DNA of 64,000 nucleotides from Novosphingopyxis baekryungensis DSM 16222. GTDB taxonomy: Bacteria; Pseudomonadota; Alphaproteobacteria; Sphingomonadales; Sphingomonadaceae. The stretch is taken from NCBI RefSeq assembly GCF_000420305.1, contig NZ_ATUR01000006.1:124001-188000 (forward strand), written 5' to 3'. Below are positions 1 to 7,812 of the stretch, one piece after another; within the stretch, counting starts at the first letter, position 1, and the number at the start of each line of letters is the position of its first letter. Position numbers and translations under genes: made by a program. Under the pieces are notes generated by a model. That model was not told the DNA's origin. It did no database searches and saw nothing but the letters and a program-made list of their open reading frames with translations.

Positions 1-1
1 G

Positions 2-229
2 CAGACCAACGCCAGCTATCTGTTCGCCATCGCGCAGAATGACGATGCGAAGGACCCGGAGGCCAAGACGGTCCTGCGCGAGGCAGCCGCCGCCGCCAAT
101 GTTCGGGCAGAGATCGAGGTGTATCCGGCCGATCATGGCTGGACCGTCATCGACAGCCCATCCTATGACCAGCCTGCTGCCGAGCGGGCCTGGGGCCGGA
201 TGAGCGCCCTGTTCCAGCGCGCTCTTTGA
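2..229 (+). CDS. Dienelactone hydrolase family protein, C-terminal part
   Basis: The left edge cuts this gene; 75 residues and a TGA stop are visible in the frame starting at base 2. The segment contains the strand-turn DHGW, which matches the catalytic histidine region of dienelactone hydrolase-like alpha/beta hydrolases (usually a DHGF/DHGW after a YPxA stretch). The preceding NASYLFAIAQNDD resembles the family's region that carries the catalytic Asp. Such enzymes hydrolyse lactones or esters in the cytoplasm; the substrate cannot be told from the fragment. The nucleophile region lies outside the window. It converges on the minus-strand lipoprotein gene that follows. Confidence 0.75.
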   Translation, partial: QTNASYLFAIAQNDDAKDPEAKTVLREAAAAANVRAEIEVYPADHGWTVIDSPSYDQPAAERAWGRMSALFQRAL

Positions 230-288
230 ACGCCTTTAACCGGCCGAGCTGAAACCGGCTTACATGTGACCGGCCTGGCCGCGCAGCA

Positions 289-576
289 TCAGGGCTGGCG
301 GTCACCCGGCTGCTGGCGCCCGCTGCCATCCGCCTGCGCGTCCTGCCCTGCATAGATGGCGGCAGCCGCCGCAGCCGCCTCCGCCTGATGGTCTTCGATC
401 GACTGGGCGGTGTCTTCTTCCAAGATGCGCACCGCCTCGTCGGCGGCCTCGTCCAGCGACTGGGCCTCCGCCTCGATCTCCGCTTCGTCACCCAGATCGG
501 GGTCGGACGCGGCAGGCTGCGCGCTACAGGCCGCGAGCAGTGCCGGCAGGAGCAGCGCGGGGCAACGCAGGGCCAT
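289..576 (-). CDS. Small acidic lipoprotein, function unknown
   Basis: A 95-residue protein begins with a short hydrophobic leader ending in LLAACS, a good lipobox with Cys16 as the lipidated residue. The mature part is very acidic and rich in Ala, Glu, Asp and Gln (poly-Ala near residues 67-73), with no aromatic core, so it is probably extended or helical at the membrane surface. The start lies 3 bp after the stop of the M28 peptidase gene, so the two are probably one minus-strand transcription unit. No family is recognised. The gene is short and compositionally biased, but the lipobox and spacing support it. Confidence 0.6.
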   Translation of the reverse strand: MALRCPALLLPALLAACSAQPAASDPDLGDEAEIEAEAQSLDEAADEAVRILEEDTAQSIEDHQAEAAAAAAAIYAGQDAQADGSGRQQPGDRQP

Positions 577-579
577 CGC

Positions 580-1977
580 TCACATCTCCCCTGATGCCGC
601 CATCGGCTCCGGCGCGATCGCGCCGTCATGATTGGCGACAATGTTCAGCACCGTGGTCCAGGCGGCGACATTCTGTGCCATCTGGGCCGGGTCCACCTTG
701 TCCATCGTATCGTCGGGCGTGTGGTGCAGATCGAAATAGCGTGTGCCGTCCTGCTGCAGGTCGATCACTGCCGGCTTGGCCGCCTCGATAATCGCACCCA
801 CATCGGCGCCGCCATGCGCGTGCGCATCGCCGCGCTCGATCCCCAGTGGAGCCAACGCCAGGGCAATCTCATCTTTCAGCGCCGCATCGGCCAGGTGAAA
901 GTCCACCTTCCAGACGCGGTCGGCGCCGAAATCCGATTCCATCGCCAACGCGTGCGGCTCATCGGCATGCGCCTTGCCATAAGCGGCGCCGCCGAACACG
1001 CCGACTTCCTCCGCGCCCGCCCAGAGAAGGCGGATGGTGCGCTTCGGCTGGCCTGCATCCATCACCCGCTTGGCCGCCGCGGTGACGATGCCGCAGCCCG
1101 CCGCATCGTCGAACGCCGATGGCGCCAGATCCCAGCTATCGAGATGGCAGGCGATCACGATGGGGGCAAGCGAGGCATCGCTGCCCGCCACCTCGGCGAT
1201 CACATTGCCGCTTTCCTGCATGCCCATATCCCTGGGCGTCAGCACCAGCTTCATCCTGACCGGCTGGCCGAGCGCCACGAGCCGTTCCAGCGTATCCGCA
1301 TCGGGATTGCTGATCGCGCCGGCGGGTATGTGCTTCACGCCCTCATCAAAGGTGGTGCCGCCGGTATGCGGATTGCGATGCTGATCGGTACCGATCGAGC
1401 GAATGACGATGGCCGATGCCCCTGCCTTGGCCGCAAAATTCGGGCCGCGCCAGCGCGCTGGGCCGGCAAAGCCATAGCCCGACCCATCCTGCGTCACGCG
1501 CATGTCATGCGTCACAAAGGCGATCTTGCCGTTCAGGCTGCCCGCAGGCGCGGCGATCAACTGGCTCATATTGGGGAAATAGACGATCTCGCCCTCGATC
1601 CCCTTGTCCCCGGTCGATCCACTGGTGCCCAGCGCGGTGATGTACATGTCCTGCGGCACCGGCGCGGTGACCTGTGCCATCTCCTTGCCGCGCACCCAAA
1701 CGGGCATCTGGAACGGCTCCACATGCACATTGGCAAAGCCCAGCGCATTCAGCCTGCGCACCGCCCAGTCGCGCGCCCGCGCCTCGTCCGGCGTGCCCGC
1801 CATGCGGTGGCCGACTTCGGTGACCAGCCCTTCGGTGATGTCATAGGCGACATCGTCCGACATCGCGGCCTTCTGCATGTCGTTCAGGTTGCGAAGATCC
1901 TGTTGCGCCATGGCGGGCACGGCGCCTGCGCACAGAGGGGACAGGACGAGGGCGAGCAGGGGGAGCTGTTTGATCAT
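580..1977 (-). CDS. Secreted M28 family zinc metallopeptidase
   Basis: The 465-residue protein starts at the Met that opens a clean Sec signal peptide (MIKQLPLLALVLSP, cleavage near AMAQ); an in-frame extension upstream would place an unlikely leader before it. The M28 dizinc site is visible in order: HLDSWD (His and bridging region), SAFDDAAG (bridging Asp), AEEVG (catalytic Glu and ligand), ESDFGAD (ligand Asp) and HHTPDD (ligand His). A protease-associated-like region precedes the catalytic domain. The layout resembles bacterial carboxypeptidase Q/aminopeptidase homologues, which release amino acids from peptides in the periplasm. Exo-specificity is not readable from sequence. It heads a small unit with the lipoprotein downstream. 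Confidence 0.88.
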   Translation of the reverse strand: MIKQLPLLALVLSPLCAGAVPAMAQQDLRNLNDMQKAAMSDDVAYDITEGLVTEVGHRMAGTPDEARARDWAVRRLNALGFANVHVEPFQMPVWVRGKEMAQVTAPVPQDMYITALGTSGSTGDKGIEGEIVYFPNMSQLIAAPAGSLNGKIAFVTHDMRVTQDGSGYGFAGPARWRGPNFAAKAGASAIVIRSIGTDQHRNPHTGGTTFDEGVKHIPAGAISNPDADTLERLVALGQPVRMKLVLTPRDMGMQESGNVIAEVAGSDASLAPIVIACHLDSWDLAPSAFDDAAGCGIVTAAAKRVMDAGQPKRTIRLLWAGAEEVGVFGGAAYGKAHADEPHALAMESDFGADRVWKVDFHLADAALKDEIALALAPLGIERGDAHAHGGADVGAIIEAAKPAVIDLQQDGTRYFDLHHTPDDTMDKVDPAQMAQNVAAWTTVLNIVANHDGAIAPEPMAASGEM

Positions 1978-2069
1978 GGGCTCCGGTGTATCGGCGCGCA
2001 TGGCTCTTGCCAAGGATGGTTGAAGCGGACGCGGCACGGCGCTATTTGGCATCTGATCCTATTCACCAG

Positions 2070-2148
2070 CGTCATTCCGGCGAACACCGGAATCTCACCA
2101 CACTCAAGCGTCAGCCTCGCTGAGATCCCGGCCTCCACCGGGATGACG
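2070..2148. repeat. Intergenic imperfect palindromic element
   Basis: CGTCATTCCGG at 2070-2080 is matched by CCGGGATGACG at 2138-2148, and inner arms GGAATCTC and GAGATCCC also pair. The 79-bp element can fold into a long hairpin with a loop near 2100-2118. It lies between the divergent M28 peptidase and ettA genes. The architecture (GTCATTCCGG...CCGGGATGAC) is that of the dispersed extragenic palindromes common in alphaproteobacterial genomes. Only one copy is seen in this window, so dispersal is inferred. Confidence 0.7.
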
Positions 2149-2168
2149 ATAGACCGAAAGCAACGAAC

Positions 2169-3848
2169 ATGGCCGCCCAGTACAGCTTCGTCATGAAGAA
2201 CATGACCAAGACCTTCCCCGGGGCGCCCAAGCCCACGCTCAGCAATATCAATCTGCAATTCTATCAGGATGCCAAGATCGGCATCGTCGGGCCGAACGGC
2301 ACCGGCAAGTCCACGCTGATGAAGATCATGGCGGGCATCGACAAGGAATTCACCGGCGAGGCATGGCCGGGCGAGAATATCACCGTCGGCTATCTGGCGC
2401 AGGAGCCGGACCTCGATGAGAGCAAGACGGTGAAGGAAAACGTCATGGACGGCGTTCGCCCCGTGGCGGATCTCGTCGATCGCTTCAACGAGATCAGCAC
2501 GCTGATGGGCGATCCGCCCGAGGATGCCGATTTCGATGCGCTCATGGAAGAAATGGGCACGCTGCAGGAAAAGATCGATGCGGTCGACGGCTGGGCGCTC
2601 GACAGCCATCTGGAGCTGGCGATGGAAGCGCTGCGCTGCCCGCCCGGCGATTCGCCCGTCACCAAGCTGTCCGGCGGCGAGAAGCGCCGCGTGGCGCTGA
2701 CCCGTCTATTGCTCGAAAAGCCCGATATCCTGCTGCTCGATGAGCCGACCAACCATCTCGATGCCGAAAGCGTCGCCTGGCTGGAAAAGCATTTGGTCGA
2801 TTATGCCGGCAACGTCATCCTCGTCACCCATGATCGCTACTTCCTCGACAATGTGGTGAACTGGATCCTCGAGCTCGATCGCTCGCGCTACTTCGTCTAT
2901 GAGGGCAATTACTCCACCTATCTGGAGAAAAAGGCCAAGCGACTCGAACAGGAATCGCGCGAGGACAAGGGCCGTCAGAAGGCGATCGAGGACGAGCTGG
3001 CCTGGATCAGGCAGAGCCCCAAGGCGCGCCAGACCAAATCCAAGGCCCGTATCCGCGCGTTCGACGAACTGGTCGAAAAGCAGGAAAACCGCGCGCCGGG
3101 CAAGGCGCAGATCCTGATCCAGACGCCCGAACGTTTGGGCGGCAAGGTGATCGAGGCGGACGGCCTGACCAAGGCGTTCGGCGACAAGGTCCTGTTCGAG
3201 AACCTCACCTTCAGCCTGCCGCCGGGCGGCATCGTCGGCGTGATCGGCCCCAATGGCGCGGGCAAGACCACGCTGTTCAAGCTGATTACCGGCAAGGAAC
3301 AGCCCGACAATGGCTCGATCGAAATCGGCGAGACGGTGCATCTGGGCTATGTCGACCAGAGCCGCGACCATCTCGATCCGTCCAAAAATGTCTGGGAGGA
3401 AATCTCCGACGGCCATGACTTCATGAAGCTCGGCAAGCATGAAATGGCGACGCGCGCCTATGTCGGCGCGTTTAATTTTAAAGGCGGCGACCAGCAGAAG
3501 AAGGTCGGCAAGCTATCGGGCGGTGAGCGCAACCGCGTGCACATGGCCAAGATGCTGAAGGAGGGCGGCAACGTCCTGCTGCTAGATGAGCCGACGAACG
3601 ATCTGGATACCGAAACCCTCGCCGCGCTGGAAGAGGCGCTGGAAAGCTTCGCCGGCTGCGCCGTGGTCATCAGCCATGACCGCTTCTTCCTCGATCGCCT
3701 GGCCACGCACATCCTGGCGTTCGAAGGCGACAGCCATGTCGAATGGTTCGAAGGCAATTTCCAGGAATATGAAGAAGACAAGATCCGCCGCTTCGGTGAG
3801 GACGCGCTGAAGCCGGGCCGGACCAGCTACAAGAAGCTGACGCGCTGA
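2169..3848 (+). CDS. ettA: Energy-dependent translational throttle protein EttA (ABC-F ATPase)
   Basis: A 559-residue soluble ABC-F protein with two nucleotide-binding domains and no membrane part. Domain 1 has Walker A GPNGTGKST (about residue 42), signature LSGGEKRR and Walker B ILLLDEPTNHLD. Domain 2 has GPNGAGKTT, LSGGERNR and VLLLDEPTNDLD. The charged linker near residues 245-320 is the P-site tRNA interaction motif region. Length and the arm-like insertion in domain 1 (ISTLMGDPPEDADFD) match EttA, which binds the ribosomal E site and gates the first elongation steps according to ATP/ADP ratio. The N-terminal MAAQYSFVMKNMTKTFPG is typical for alphaproteobacterial EttA. The upstream region holds the palindromic element. 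Confidence 0.96.
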   Translation: MAAQYSFVMKNMTKTFPGAPKPTLSNINLQFYQDAKIGIVGPNGTGKSTLMKIMAGIDKEFTGEAWPGENITVGYLAQEPDLDESKTVKENVMDGVRPVADLVDRFNEISTLMGDPPEDADFDALMEEMGTLQEKIDAVDGWALDSHLELAMEALRCPPGDSPVTKLSGGEKRRVALTRLLLEKPDILLLDEPTNHLDAESVAWLEKHLVDYAGNVILVTHDRYFLDNVVNWILELDRSRYFVYEGNYSTYLEKKAKRLEQESREDKGRQKAIEDELAWIRQSPKARQTKSKARIRAFDELVEKQENRAPGKAQILIQTPERLGGKVIEADGLTKAFGDKVLFENLTFSLPPGGIVGVIGPNGAGKTTLFKLITGKEQPDNGSIEIGETVHLGYVDQSRDHLDPSKNVWEEISDGHDFMKLGKHEMATRAYVGAFNFKGGDQQKKVGKLSGGERNRVHMAKMLKEGGNVLLLDEPTNDLDTETLAALEEALESFAGCAVVISHDRFFLDRLATHILAFEGDSHVEWFEGNFQEYEEDKIRRFGEDALKPGRTSYKKLTR

Positions 3849-3869
3849 ATTATTGGCACGAACAAGGAT

Positions 3870-3911
3870 GCAGAAGCGCTGCCACGACCCGTCTCGGGGC
3901 GGCGCTTCTGC
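3870..3911 (+). terminator. Hairpin downstream of ettA
   Basis: GCAGAAGCGCTGCC (3870-3883) pairs with GGCGGCGCTTCTGC (3898-3911), a 14-bp stem with one G-T pair and a 14-nt loop, starting 21 bp after the ettA stop. No T-run follows, so termination at this point is inferred from position and stem strength only. The rest of 3849-4099 shows no gene. Confidence 0.5.
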
Positions 3912-4099
3912 AATACCGGTTCGGTGGACGTCTGCTTGTGGGCATCGACCAATTCGAACGGCCTGAAAGGTCGCAGGATGTGCGATATGTCCACCGCCTA
4001 TGATCCCAACTTCTTGCCAGCGCACAGTGATTTTGCCATCGCGCGTTGATGCAGCCTGATCCTCATGCCCAGCGGCATGACAAAGGAACCCTATCCAAC

Positions 4100-4732
4100 A
4101 TGGCCAACCAAGAGATATCCCAAGGGTCTGGGCGCACCCGCTTCAAGCGAAAATTGCAGCAGTCCTTGGGGGGCTGGGGAGTCTTCCTGCAGGGTTTCGT
4201 CGAGCATCCGGTCATGGTCGGTTCGATCATACCGTCGTCACGCTTCACCATCAGGAAGATGCTGGCACCGGTCGATTGGGATCACTGCCGCCTGTTCGTG
4301 GAATATGGACCAGGGGTTGGCACCTTCTGTCGTCCCGTGCTCGATCATTTGCGCAAAGATGGCACGCTGATCGTCATCGATACAAACAAGCTGTTTATCG
4401 ACTATCTCAATCGCCAGATTGTCGACCGTCGCTTCATTGCCGTTCATGGCTCGGCAGAGGATGTCGAGGAGATCATTCGCGCGCATGGCCACAGCCATGC
4501 CGACTATATTCTGTCGGGGCTTCCATTCTCCACATTGCCGGCCGGGGTAGGACACCGCATCGCCGCTGCCACCTACCGTGGCATTCGCCAGGGCGGTGCA
4601 TTCCTGACCTATCAGTTCAGCAAGGCGGCACAAAATTTCACCGAACAATATTTCGACCGGGTGGAGAGTGGATTGGAATGGAGAAACGTTCCACCATGCC
4701 ATCTCGCCTGGAGCTGGAAGGGCGAGGCCTAA
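4100..4732 (+). CDS. Class I SAM-dependent methyltransferase, phospholipid N-methyltransferase-like
   Basis: The 210-residue protein has the Rossmann motif I as VEYGPGVGTFCRPVL (about residues 68-82), followed by an acidic strand end IVIDTNK for ribose binding and the motif IV region YILSGLPFSTLP. A positively charged N-terminus (RTRFKRKLQQS) and the GSIIPSSR segment before motif I are typical of the PmtA-like family, which methylates phosphatidylethanolamine or related lipids at the membrane. The substrate is not proven by sequence. The ATG at 4100 is preceded by AAAGGA; an upstream TTG/ATG at 4046-4049 would add about 18 residues of unlikely composition. It stands alone. Confidence 0.72.
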   Translation: MANQEISQGSGRTRFKRKLQQSLGGWGVFLQGFVEHPVMVGSIIPSSRFTIRKMLAPVDWDHCRLFVEYGPGVGTFCRPVLDHLRKDGTLIVIDTNKLFIDYLNRQIVDRRFIAVHGSAEDVEEIIRAHGHSHADYILSGLPFSTLPAGVGHRIAAATYRGIRQGGAFLTYQFSKAAQNFTEQYFDRVESGLEWRNVPPCHLAWSWKGEA

Positions 4733-4836
4733 GCGGCGTGTTTTTGGCTCTCATTTGGCTCAGACCCTAGGATGGCCACTTCCGGGAATCGCGTATGATG
4801 TAGTCCGTGTTCGCGATTGAGGTGGCAAGCGGGCGT

Positions 4837-5313
4837 TTATTCAAAGGCCGTGGGTGGCCACTCGCTGGTGTCATGATCCGGATGCTGGAACGAGATGATG
4901 CTTGCCAAGTGGGCAGCGGCTCGTGGTTCGTCCGTCGGATGTTCCGGCAACCCTCTCAGTGCCTCGAAATCAGCGATCCGGTCGGGTGAAGCCAGTTGTT
5001 CGGTCAGATTAAGCACAGGCGGTTTGTCCATCGCGCCAAGCGCGAAACTGATGTGCCCTTCGCCGTACTCGAAGGTGAGAGGCGTGCCGCAATCCTTACA
5101 AAAGCCACGACGCACCTTGTTGGAACTCCGGAAATATCGGGGATGACCTCTGCTCCAGATCACAGCATCGAACGGCGCGCCGACATAAGCACCGAAGAGC
5201 CCGCCTGTCGCCTTCTGGCACATTCGACAGTGACAAATGGACGCTTCTTCGAGTTCGCCCTTGATCCGGAAGCGCACCGCTCCGCACTGACATCCTCCAG
5301 TATTGGTCGTCAT
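4837..5313 (-). CDS. GFA (CENP-V) family zinc protein
   Basis: The 158-residue protein has the cysteine pattern of the GFA/Mss4-like fold: GGCQCG near the N-terminus, CHCRMC about 25 residues later, and CKDCG in the middle. Family members bind zinc; the founding enzyme speeds formation of S-hydroxymethylglutathione, but most paralogues, probably including this one, have unknown substrates. The start at 5313 has a clear GGAGA ribosome site nine bases upstream; the longer reading frame lacks one. GC content here is lower than in the flanking genes. A perfect 13-bp palindrome lies 80 bp upstream. Confidence 0.85.
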   Translation of the reverse strand: MTTNTGGCQCGAVRFRIKGELEEASICHCRMCQKATGGLFGAYVGAPFDAVIWSRGHPRYFRSSNKVRRGFCKDCGTPLTFEYGEGHISFALGAMDKPPVLNLTEQLASPDRIADFEALRGLPEHPTDEPRAAAHLASIISFQHPDHDTSEWPPTAFE

Positions 5314-5392
5314 CGCAAGAGCGTCTCCTTTTTGCGGAATGTCCGTAAAGTTGTCTTTAGCTGCCAAGCAGGTTTCTTAAGCGAGAAATCTT

Positions 5393-5405
5393 TGACGGAC
5401 CGTCA
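5393..5405. promoter_or_regulatory. Perfect palindrome, possible repressor operator
   Basis: TGACGGACCGTCA is a perfect inverted repeat around a single central base, placed 80 bp upstream of the GFA gene start and downstream of the lipoprotein stop. Its size and symmetry resemble TetR-family operators. No TetR gene is nearby, so the regulator is unknown and the role is inference. Confidence 0.35.
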
Positions 5406-5448
5406 GCATTAAGACGCACTATGCCGGGGGTATCGCAGAATGCTGCGC

Positions 5449-6333
5449 CTAGCGGGATTTCGGTAAACTAGTGAATTCATCGAAAGACAGTCGACATGCG
5501 ATGAAGGGACGTCCCAGCTCAGAGATACGCCGATTTACGATAACCGGATCGTTAAGGAGTGAGCCTTTCGAAACGGCAAGTCCGAGCCGAGCAGCATCGC
5601 GGTCGCCGAAAAAAACGAAATTCCGCGAAGAGATTGTGTCCTCGCCACAAAGCTTGGCTGGCAACATCGCCGTATCTGTCGCATCGACTGCGTAGATTAT
5701 CGCGGGATCCACACCTGCGCCACGCAGGAGAGTATCTTGTCTCATCCTGTTATTGTCAAAGGTGTCGAGTAGTCGTTGTCGATCAGCGCTAGGATCGGGT
5801 ATTTTATCTCCCATTTCAGCATATAGTCGATCTAAGCTTGATTCAATTCGAAACCGTGATTGATCAGAGAAGCCGCCGTGAAAAAGGACAAGGGTGTTAG
5901 GCGTGGTCTCGCGGTGTGGAACGCCGGAGAAAAGATAGTTGGCACAGGATGATGCACATAATTCGTGAGCAAGAACGACGCTTCTCTGTCGTTGCAAATC
6001 TTCCGCTATCGTCAACGCAACCTCGGCGTCGCCACCATGTGATCGGATGACGAGCATCTTGCCAGTTTGTTCGGGACCACTCGCCCATTCTGCCAGAGCA
6101 AGAGATCCAGAACCGGCATCTTTGCGTTCGATGGTACCATCAAAGCAACCTAATGAAGGATTGGGTGCAAAAAATACGCCAGGCTCTGTCATCTTGGTGG
6201 CATGACGGCCTTCGAACCAGCTTAAACAGGCTGCTTCGGGCGCGACCTGTCGATCAGACTTATGGCTATTGAAAGAAACGCAGCCGGCCACCATCGGCGA
6301 CGCCAACAGCAGTAGATTGAGAATCCACTTCAC
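5449..6333 (-). CDS. Lipoprotein with ClpP/crotonase-fold serine protease-like domain
   Basis: The chosen GTG start gives VKWILNLLLLASPMVAGC, a lipoprotein signal with Cys18 acylated; an upstream TTG at 6399 would bury this leader. The exported part has MLVIRSHGGDAEVALTIAEDL followed by HELCASSCANYLF, the oxyanion GGD strand and the SSCA serine motif of periplasmic ClpP-like proteins. A FHGGF motif follows where the catalytic His is expected. A peptidase or scaffold role at the envelope is therefore likely, but the substrate is unknown. The gene is visibly poorer in GC than its neighbours, which with the isolated position suggests recent acquisition. About 294 residues. Confidence 0.7.
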   Translation of the reverse strand: MKWILNLLLLASPMVAGCVSFNSHKSDRQVAPEAACLSWFEGRHATKMTEPGVFFAPNPSLGCFDGTIERKDAGSGSLALAEWASGPEQTGKMLVIRSHGGDAEVALTIAEDLQRQRSVVLAHELCASSCANYLFSGVPHRETTPNTLVLFHGGFSDQSRFRIESSLDRLYAEMGDKIPDPSADRQRLLDTFDNNRMRQDTLLRGAGVDPAIIYAVDATDTAMLPAKLCGEDTISSRNFVFFGDRDAARLGLAVSKGSLLNDPVIVNRRISELGRPFIACRLSFDEFTSLPKSR

Positions 6334-6633
6334 CGTGCTGAACACCTGGTGTCCCCTGTTTAGGTCGATCACTGATCGATATTGCAAAGCAATTCTCAAA
6401 GCAACAAACTGAGAGAGCTAATCCGTTGGCGCTTGGAAGGGAGAGCCAGCGAGCAAGAAACAGCCGGTTTTCGTTTCGCTTCTGCAAACAAACGATTACT
6501 GGTTTTTTTGGTACGGACGATAGGTGTTCCTGGAAGCAGACGCTAAATGCTGGCGCTCATACCTGCGTATAGCAATGCTAGCTGTGCCACTTTAGAGAAA
6601 CGCCGAACCTCCTAGCAACGCAGGCAAAAGATC
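6334..6633. other. AT-richer intergenic region without a recognisable gene
   Basis: This 300-bp divergent interval between the ClpP-like lipoprotein and the HNH gene is AT-richer than the rest of the window and holds short direct echoes such as CAAAGCAA and a T-run at about 6501. It probably contains both promoters, but I could not place convincing -35/-10 boxes and saw no small gene with a ribosome site. Confidence 0.5.
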
Positions 6634-6978
6634 ATGGCACGTAAATATTCCAGAGGTGGCTATCAGCCCGATGCTCCAGCCGAAGAAGCCGCTGCGGAGG
6701 AACCGCCGGTGCCGTGCTGGCTATGTGGCCGCCCCACGGGGGAGACCATTGTCTGGCATCATCCGGTGCCCAAGAGCCGGGGCGGGCGGGATGTGGTGCC
6801 GATGCATCCGATCTGTCAGCAGACGCTTATAACGAATTTCACCAATAGCGAACTGCAGCGCCATGGCATGGACGTGCAGGCGCTGCTGGACGATCCGGCC
6901 GTGCGCAAATTTGTGGACTGGGTTGCGAAAAAGGACCCCGATTTCAACGCTGGTATAGCGAAGAAACCGAGGTCCTGA
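6634..6978 (+). CDS. HNH endonuclease-like protein
   Basis: The 114-residue protein has a zinc-binding pair CWLCG (about residues 28-32), a WHHPVPKSRGGRD core (first His of the HNH motif plus the conserved KSRGG turn), and VVPMHPICQQTL, in which His and Cys complete the motif; then a helix with TNSELQRHG. A disordered acidic Ala/Glu stretch precedes the domain. This matches short HNH proteins found singly in sphingomonads. Nuclease activity and target are not established; the absence of a methylase or phage gene beside it argues against a restriction or packaging role. Confidence 0.7.
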   Translation: MARKYSRGGYQPDAPAEEAAAEEPPVPCWLCGRPTGETIVWHHPVPKSRGGRDVVPMHPICQQTLITNFTNSELQRHGMDVQALLDDPAVRKFVDWVAKKDPDFNAGIAKKPRS

Positions 6979-7017
6979 TCTGGCGTTCGCGCCGTTCCGG
7001 CCTGTCGCGGTGACCGC

Positions 7018-7290
7018 CTAGCGGCGCTTCTCGAATGCCATATGCCCCTCTGCGGGTACGACGCTTCTGTCGATCTTGATAACATCGGCAGCAGGCGGGC
7101 CGTCCTGCGCAAGTACGGTCAAGCGGTCCAAGGCCTCTTCCTCGCCTTCGGCATGGATTTCCACCGTGCCGTCGTCGCAGTTTCGGACCCAACCTGTCAG
7201 GCCAAGATCTTGCGCGGCGTTGACCGTCCAGTTGCGATACCAGACGCCCTGGACGCGCCCGTGCACCGTCAGGCGATTGGCGGCGGGCAT
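7018..7290 (-). CDS. acyP: Acylphosphatase
   Basis: The 90-residue length is the family's usual size. The phosphate-binding loop VHGRVQGVWYRNW carries the catalytic Arg, and GWVRNCDDGTVEIHAEG carries the catalytic Asn and the strand that closes the ferredoxin-like fold. The enzyme hydrolyses carboxyl-phosphate bonds in acylphosphates such as acetyl- or carbamoyl-phosphate in the cytosol. The ATG at 7290 lies 4 bp after the stop of the acidic 80-residue protein, so the two are probably cotranscribed; an ATG at 7314 inside that gene is possible but has no better ribosome site. Confidence 0.9.
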   Translation of the reverse strand: MPAANRLTVHGRVQGVWYRNWTVNAAQDLGLTGWVRNCDDGTVEIHAEGEEEALDRLTVLAQDGPPAADVIKIDRSVVPAEGHMAFEKRR

Positions 7291-7294
7291 TGGT

Positions 7295-7537
7295 TCAGGT
7301 CGCTGCGCTTTCATTGGGCTTGGTGTCGGCGCGGTCGTCGCCCTTGTCCACGCCGGTGCTGGCTTCGGGTTCATCCACACGCTTGGCTTCGGCACGCGTG
7401 CCGACGGCGGTCTGCTTTTCGCCGCCTGCGCGGCTCTGCTCGGCACCGGCGCCCAGCGCATCCTTCTGCGCGGCATCGATGATGCGGCTGTCGTCATGGT
7501 CGCGGGCGGTTTCGGTGCGCTTGTTTTCGTCGGTCAT
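7295..7537 (-). CDS. Small hydrophilic acidic protein under a general-stress promoter
   Basis: The 80-residue protein is almost all charged or small residues (many Asp, Glu, Lys, Ala, Thr; no Trp, Tyr or Cys), so it is predicted to be disordered. An AAGGAG ribosome site sits 6 bp before the ATG and makes the gene convincing despite its bias. The EcfG-type promoter at 7565-7590 lies just upstream, which suggests induction in the general stress response; hydrophilic stress proteins of this kind often protect during desiccation or osmotic stress, but that role is inference. No family is recognised. Confidence 0.75.
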   Translation of the reverse strand: MTDENKRTETARDHDDSRIIDAAQKDALGAGAEQSRAGGEKQTAVGTRAEAKRVDEPEASTGVDKGDDRADTKPNESAAT

Positions 7538-7564
7538 GTTGATCTCCTTGTGATGTGGAGGGTC

Positions 7565-7590
7565 AACGGACGGGCAGGGAAGGGCGTTCC
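7565..7590 (-). promoter_or_regulatory. EcfG-type general stress response promoter
   Basis: On the minus strand GGAAC (7590-7586) is separated by exactly 17 bases from CGTT (7568-7565). This is the -35/-10 consensus of the alphaproteobacterial general stress sigma factor EcfG. A start of transcription near 7558 would give a 20-base leader with the AAGGAG site of the acidic protein gene. The location fits exactly, which lowers the chance of coincidence. Confidence 0.75.
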
Positions 7591-7812
7591 AGACAGCGTC
7601 GGAAGTCGTGCGGAAGAAGGAAAAAACGCTGTCCTACAGGGGCGTTGGGCATCTAAGCAGGGTGCAGCTCTTTCAACTTGTTCGATATTGCCTGGGTTTG
7701 CCGGTCACACCGAGGCAGCTTTTACGCCGCATTCGGGGGTCTCCATCCGGCGGCACGTTTCCCCGCCTGGACTGTGTGACCTGTGTGAACCTGGCGGCCC
7801 CGCGTCCCGTGC

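Noticed and set aside
628-2196. Plus-strand open frame opposite the M28 peptidase
   Set aside because: Low-complexity translation with no motif; the minus-strand frame has signal peptide and all metal ligands.
3582-4025. Minus-strand open frame overlapping the ettA end
   Set aside because: Most of it is antisense to ettA, and the rest crosses the hairpin; no ribosome site or family motif.
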